Shown: piece by piece, positions 60,295 through 64,000 of the stretch
Layout of the letters: each line of letters begins with the position of its first letter
Numbering within the stretch: the stretch's first letter is position 1
Source of the DNA: Hyphomicrobiales bacterium
GTDB lineage: Bacteria; Pseudomonadota; Alphaproteobacteria; Rhizobiales; Xanthobacteraceae
DNA: 64,000 bases
NCBI GenBank assembly: GCA_021732215.1
Contig: JAKFVL010000018.1
Coordinates: 102,254-166,253, forward strand
Reading direction: 5' to 3'
Notes under the pieces: model-generated
The model's database searches: none
Told to the model about the DNA's origin: nothing
The model's input: the letters and a program-made list of their open reading frames with translations, nothing else
Translations under genes and position numbers: made by a program

Positions 60295-60570
60295 TCAGCG
60301 GGCTCGCAGCATCCGCCAGGCGAACAGGATGATGATGGCGCCGATGCTGGCGGATATCAGCGTCTGCCAGAAGCCGAAGATCGTGATCTGACCGATCTCG
60401 GCGAGCTTGGCGCCGACGAACGCGCCGGCAATGCCGACAAGAATGTTTGTGAACAGTCCATGATCCGAAGCGGTAACCCGCTCGGCGATCCAGCCGGCGA
60501 TGGCGCCGATCACCAACATCGAAAAGAAGCCGACGCCCGGCTGACTGAAAAACGCCTGTGCTTCATTCAT
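60295..60570 (-). CDS. GlsB/YeaQ/YmgE family membrane protein
   Basis: The 91-residue protein has three membrane helices with the family glycines: FFSMLVIGAIAGWIAERVT, ILVGIAGAFVGAKLAEIG and LISASIGAIIILFAWRMLR. These small transglycosylase-associated-like proteins are often stress-induced; no activity is established. It stands alone between ilvD and the DUF4337 gene. Confidence 0.88.
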   Translation of the reverse strand: MNEAQAFFSQPGVGFFSMLVIGAIAGWIAERVTASDHGLFTNILVGIAGAFVGAKLAEIGQITIFGFWQTLISASIGAIIILFAWRMLRAR

Positions 60571-60664
60571 GGCAGTCCCCGACTATCGCGGCCGCGGCAA
60601 CGGCCAGTAGATTATTATACCGCCCGACTGCATTCGATTGAAGGGCGCACGTCATGCATCGCCG

Positions 60665-61264
60665 TCATGCCATGAAAGGGATTTCGACCAGCAGCGTATA
60701 GCCGTTGATCATCAGAACCGCGCCGACAATGCCGATGGCTCCGCCCAAAAAAGCCAGCCACGGCAGCGTCGCCACGATCGACACCGAGATCAGGACAATG
60801 GCGATCTGCAGCAGCGCTTCCGCATAGTCGAAGTAAGGATCCTGCTTCAGCGCGTGGTCGCGCTTCTTCTCGAACTCCTTGGCCCGGACCAAAAGCTCCT
60901 TCTTGCCCTCGTTGGTGTCGGGCTCCGACTCGTAGCGCGCCGCCGTCTTGCGATAGGCTTCGGCCTTGGCCTTCAGAGCCACTTTCGCCTGCTCGTCGAG
61001 ACCAGAATCCTTAAGAAAGGCCAGCTCGATCGTATCGGCCGCAAGATTGAACTCGGTCTGACGAATGTTCTTGGCCTGAAAGAACGAATAAATGTTCGCG
61101 GCGTAAATATTGTTGTTGGTGGCTTCCTTGCCCGCGTTCGCGCCGCCGAGCCCGGTGATCGCCAGCAGCATCGCCAGAATGGCGATGCCCACAGCGGCGC
61201 GCTGTTTGAAACGGTCGTTTTGACCGTCCTGATCGATCATCTCGGCTGCGTCTTCGGCCTTCAT
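60665..61264 (-). CDS. DUF4337 membrane protein
   Basis: The 199-residue product has an N-terminal helix (RAAVGIAILAMLLAITGLGG), a long charged helical domain (about 45-135, including AKVALKAKAEAYRKTAARYESEPDTNEGKKELLVRAKEFEKKRDHALKQDPYFDYAEALLQIAIVL-type coiled helices), and two C-terminal helices (IVLISVSIVATLPWLAFLGGAIGIVGAVL). This is the DUF4337 layout. M13 (61264) follows AAAGGAG and is the likely start. Function unknown. Confidence 0.85.
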   Translation of the reverse strand: MKAEDAAEMIDQDGQNDRFKQRAAVGIAILAMLLAITGLGGANAGKEATNNNIYAANIYSFFQAKNIRQTEFNLAADTIELAFLKDSGLDEQAKVALKAKAEAYRKTAARYESEPDTNEGKKELLVRAKEFEKKRDHALKQDPYFDYAEALLQIAIVLISVSIVATLPWLAFLGGAIGIVGAVLMINGYTLLVEIPFMA

Positions 61265-61365
61265 CACGCGCTCCTTTGCTGACGGGCAAACCGATAGCAA
61301 AGAGAATACGACGATTGCACGACCAATCGCGCGGTTGCGGCGATTATCCGCAAAGGATTTGCGGC

Positions 61366-62787
61366 TTACATGTTCAGAACACGGCCATAGGCGTCGAGCA
61401 CGGCTTCCTTCATCGTTTCCGAAATCGTCGGATGCGGGAAGATGGTGTGCATCAGCTCTTCTTCGGTGGTCTCGAGATTCATCGCCACAACGAAGCCCTG
61501 GATCAATTCCGTGACTTCCGCGCCGACCAGATGCGCGCCGAGCAACTGTCCGGTCTTCTTGTCGAAGATCACCTTCACCATACCCTGATCCTCGCCGAGC
61601 GCGATCGCCTTGCCGTTGCCGACGAACGGGAAACGGCCGACGCGAATGTCACGCCCCGCTTCCTTCGCTTTCGCCTCGGTGATGCCGACGGACGCGATCT
61701 GCGGATGGCAATAGGTGCAGCCGGGGATCAGGCTCTTGTCCATGGCGTGCGGATGGAGCCCCTTGATCGCTTCGACGCAGATCACGCCTTCATGCTCGGC
61801 CTTGTGCGCCAGCATCGGGGGGCCGGCGACGTCGCCGATGGCATAGATGCCCGGCACGTTGGTCTTGCCGTAACCATCGATGACGATGCAGCCGCGATCG
61901 GTTTTAACCCCGAGCTTTTCGAGCCCGAAGCCCTCGACATTTCCGACGACGCCGACTGCGGAGATCACGCGGTCGAATTCGACGGTTTGCAGCTTGCCCT
62001 TGCCGTCGTCGATGGTGGCGACAACGCTGTCAGCCTTCTTGTCGAGCTTGGTGACCTTGGTGTTGCTCAGAATCTTGATGCCCTGTTTCTCGAACGCCTT
62101 GCGCGCGAAAGCTGCGATCTCCGCATCCTCGACCGGGAGAATCTGCGGCAGCACCTCGACCACGGTGACGTCGGTGCCCATGGTTTTGTAGAACGACGCG
62201 AATTCGATGCCGATCGCGCCGGAGCCGACAACGAGCAGCGACTTCGGCATCTTCTCTGGCGCCATCGCTTCGAAATAGGTCCAGACCAGTTTCTTGTCGG
62301 GCTCAAGCCCCGGCAACGCGCGTGGCCTCGCGCCGCTGGCGATAATAATATGTTTGGCTTGATAGCTGCCCGGCGCAAGCGAACCCTTCGGCGCTTCGAC
62401 GCTGGACGTTTTCACGCTGATTTTGCCGGGCGCGTAGATGGTCGCCTCACCCCAGATCACCGAGACCTTGTTCTTCTTCATCAGGAAGCCGACGCCATTG
62501 TTCATGCGCCCCGCGACGCCGCGCGAACGTTTCACAACGGCCGCCGGATCGAACTTGATATTGTCGGCGGAGAGCCCGTAATCCTTGGCGTGTTGCATAT
62601 AGTGATAGATTTCCGCCGAGCGCAGCAGCGCCTTGGTCGGGATGCAGCCCCAGTTCGAGCAGATGCCGCCGAGGAACGACCGCTCCACGATCGCGGTCTT
62701 GAACCCGAGTTGTGCCGCGCGGATCGCGGTGACGTAGCCGCCCGGCCCGGAGCCGATGATAATAATGTCGAACGAGGTTTCAGACAC
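61366..62787 (-). CDS. lpdA: Dihydrolipoyl dehydrogenase (E3)
   Basis: FAD enzyme reoxidising dihydrolipoamide of the pyruvate dehydrogenase complex, 473 residues. FAD site IIIGSGPGGYVTAIRAAQLG, the redox-active disulfide GGICSNWGCIPTKALL, the NAD site LLVVGSGAIGIEFASFY, and the C-terminal HPHPTISETMKEAVLDAYGR with the base histidine are all present. It follows the E2 gene and a small membrane-protein gene, which it overlaps by 8 bp. Confidence 0.95.
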   Translation of the reverse strand: MSETSFDIIIIGSGPGGYVTAIRAAQLGFKTAIVERSFLGGICSNWGCIPTKALLRSAEIYHYMQHAKDYGLSADNIKFDPAAVVKRSRGVAGRMNNGVGFLMKKNKVSVIWGEATIYAPGKISVKTSSVEAPKGSLAPGSYQAKHIIIASGARPRALPGLEPDKKLVWTYFEAMAPEKMPKSLLVVGSGAIGIEFASFYKTMGTDVTVVEVLPQILPVEDAEIAAFARKAFEKQGIKILSNTKVTKLDKKADSVVATIDDGKGKLQTVEFDRVISAVGVVGNVEGFGLEKLGVKTDRGCIVIDGYGKTNVPGIYAIGDVAGPPMLAHKAEHEGVICVEAIKGLHPHAMDKSLIPGCTYCHPQIASVGITEAKAKEAGRDIRVGRFPFVGNGKAIALGEDQGMVKVIFDKKTGQLLGAHLVGAEVTELIQGFVVAMNLETTEEELMHTIFPHPTISETMKEAVLDAYGRVLNM

Positions 62788-63010
62788 CAGTCACTCCCTT
62801 GGCACGCCGTTTGTGCAGATAGACTCTCACCGCAACTTCAATCAGTGCAAGGACCCCGACGATTCCGAGCGCGCTGAAAAGCACCAGTTGTGCAAGAGCT
62901 CTCGCCAGTTGTTCTCCGGCATTGAAAGATTTATCGATCAAGTCCCAGCCGAAGGGAGTCAGGAAGAAAATCATCGCTGCACCAAGCGTGACCCAAGGCA
63001 CGAGGCGCAA
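62780..63010 (-). CDS. Small membrane protein inside the pyruvate dehydrogenase operon
   Basis: A 76-residue protein with two helices (LVPWVTLGAAMIFFLTPFGWDLI and LARALAQLVLFSALGIVGVLALIEVAV) and a basic tail (YLHKRRAKGVTGV). It sits 2 bp after the E2 stop and overlaps lpdA by 8 bp, so it is translated with the complex. No family recognised. A membrane protein here is unexpected, since pyruvate dehydrogenase is soluble; it may be unrelated and simply use the operon. Confidence 0.65.
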   Translation of the reverse strand: MRLVPWVTLGAAMIFFLTPFGWDLIDKSFNAGEQLARALAQLVLFSALGIVGVLALIEVAVRVYLHKRRAKGVTGV

Positions 63011-63012
63011 GA

Positions 63013-64000
63013 TTACACCACCATCATCACCGGATTTTCGATCAGCAGCTTGAAGGCGGCAAGAAGCTGCGCGCCGAGAGCGCCATCCATCGCGCGGTGA
63101 TCGCAGGTCAGCGTCACGGTCATGACGTTTGCGATCTCGAGCTTGCCGTTACGCACCACCGCCCGCTCCTCGCTCATGCCGACGGCAAGGATGCTCGACT
63201 GCGGCGGGTTGATGACGGCGGTGAACTGCTTCATGCCGTACATGCCGAGGTTGGACACCGCGGTGCTGCCGCCCTGGTATTCGTCGGGCTTCAGCTTGCG
63301 TGCCCGCGCACGCGCCGCGAGGTCCTTCATGTCGGCGGAAATCTGTGACACCGATTTCTGATGCGCGTTGCGAATGATCGGCGTGATGAGCCCGGTCGGG
63401 ATCGACACGGCAACCGACACATCGGAGACCTTGTGATGCAACATCGCCTCTTCGGTCCATGACACGTTAGCGTCGGGGACGCGCTGCAGCGCCAGCGCCA
63501 GCGCCTTGATGACGAAGTCGTTGACCGAGAGCTTGTAGGCCGGCTTGCCGTCCTTGTCCTTTGGCGCGAGAGCGTTGATCTCTTCGCGCGCCGACACCAG
63601 TTTGCCGATGTCGCAATCCGCGGTCAGGTAATATTGCGGGATGTCGCGATCAGACGCCGACAGCCGCTGCGCGATAACCTTGCGCATCTGTTCGTGCGGC
63701 ACCGCTTCGTAAGTCTCGTCCTTGAACAGCGCGCGGATCTGCTTGTCCGACGGACCGGGCGCTGACGCGGGTGCAGCTGCGCCTCCACCGGCAGGCGCTT
63801 TCAGCCCCTTGCCGGATTTCGCCTGCTCGACGTCACGCGCAACCACGCGGCCGTGCGGGCCGGAGCCATTGACGCGGCCGATTTCGATGCCTGCTTCTTT
63901 AGCAAGACGCCGCGCCAGCGGCGAAGAGAACACGCGATCAGTTGTCGCGCCGTTGGCTTGAGGCTGAGCCCCCCCACCCGGCGCAGCTTTCGCTGCGCCA
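63013..64000 (-). CDS. pdhC: Dihydrolipoamide acetyltransferase (E2), partial
   Basis: The frame continues past the window edge. The visible 328 residues hold an Ala/Pro linker (AAPGGGAQPQANG), the E3/E1-binding domain (SSPLARRLAKEAGIEIGRVNGSGPHGRVVARDVE) and the acetyltransferase domain with YLTADCDIGKLVSAREEIN and the catalytic CDHRAMDGALGAQLL (His, Asp). The N-terminal lipoyl domain lies beyond 64000. A GTG at 63931-63933 could look like a start but is an internal valine of the binding domain. It heads the visible part of the PDH operon, upstream of the small membrane gene and lpdA. Confidence 0.93.
   Translation of the reverse strand, partial: GAAKAAPGGGAQPQANGATTDRVFSSPLARRLAKEAGIEIGRVNGSGPHGRVVARDVEQAKSGKGLKAPAGGGAAAPASAPGPSDKQIRALFKDETYEAVPHEQMRKVIAQRLSASDRDIPQYYLTADCDIGKLVSAREEINALAPKDKDGKPAYKLSVNDFVIKALALALQRVPDANVSWTEEAMLHHKVSDVSVAVSIPTGLITPIIRNAHQKSVSQISADMKDLAARARARKLKPDEYQGGSTAVSNLGMYGMKQFTAVINPPQSSILAVGMSEERAVVRNGKLEIANVMTVTLTCDHRAMDGALGAQLLAAFKLLIENPVMMVV

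Noticed and set aside
61276..62877. Plus-strand frame of over 500 codons opposite lpdA
   Set aside because: Shadow of lpdA; no domain and biased composition.

Overview
The window is high-GC alphaproteobacterial chromosome. Its gene order and protein sequences point to the Bradyrhizobium/Rhodopseudomonas/Afipia group (Nitrobacteraceae). Support comes from the run dgt-argS-SPOR-nagZ-scpAB-tatABC-serS-surE-pcm-nlpD-yajC-secDF, an Omp25/31-type porin-like protein, a DUF1127 protein, LexA boxes of the alphaproteobacterial GTTC-N7-GTTC type, and dispersed palindromic repeats typical of these genomes. The genus assignment is inference. I saw no tRNA, rRNA, CRISPR array, prophage or insertion sequence.

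Layout. 0-7 kb: a cut-off gene, a small membrane protein, cysK coupled to an orphan BrnA-like antitoxin, a small zinc-ribbon protein, and a minus-strand operon coaD, two cyclophilins, an exported protein, queA and tgt (pantetheine, protein folding, queuosine). 7-16 kb: a small exported protein, gyrA, a DUF2306 membrane protein, ssb, an outer-membrane beta-barrel and uvrA; ssb and uvrA each carry a LexA box. 16-21 kb is the accessory stretch. It holds a HEPN-like gene directly behind uvrA, a DUF433/DUF433/DUF5615 toxin-antitoxin operon bracketed by 44-bp direct repeats, several palindromic repeats, a strongly structured gene-free region, an isochorismatase-type amidohydrolase, a Cys-rich exported protein, a 42-aa zinc microprotein and an esterase. 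21-29 kb: a GNAT, an LpxO-like hydroxylase, three exported proteins (HbpS-like, solute-binding, Tat-dependent FAH-fold), DUF3597, DUF2189, a patatin, and a YcnI-PCuAC copper fusion. 29-51 kb: DUF1127, trmFO and the conserved house-keeping cluster (secretion, chromosome condensation, cell-wall recycling, Tat translocation, aminoacyl-tRNA synthetases, protein repair). 51-64 kb: an ErpA-like protein, a periplasmic adaptor/RND pump/glycosyltransferase operon, xthA, ilvD overlapping an ExoR-like Sel1 protein, membrane proteins, and the pyruvate dehydrogenase genes lpd and E2.

Most interesting observations: (1) the tgt product has lost all four residues that bind structural zinc in known bacterial TGTs; (2) uvrA carries an in-frame, about 41-codon insertion made of a palindromic repeat related to one found between queA and the cyclophilin gene; (3) a HEPN-like putative RNase gene sits 2 bp behind the LexA-boxed uvrA; (4) the tandem-antitoxin operon lies between direct repeats; (5) three copies of one cloverleaf-like repeat fill consecutive gaps around surE and serS; (6) serS has a low-GC insertion; (7) about 500 bp of gene-free but highly structured DNA lies at 18.2-18.7 kb.
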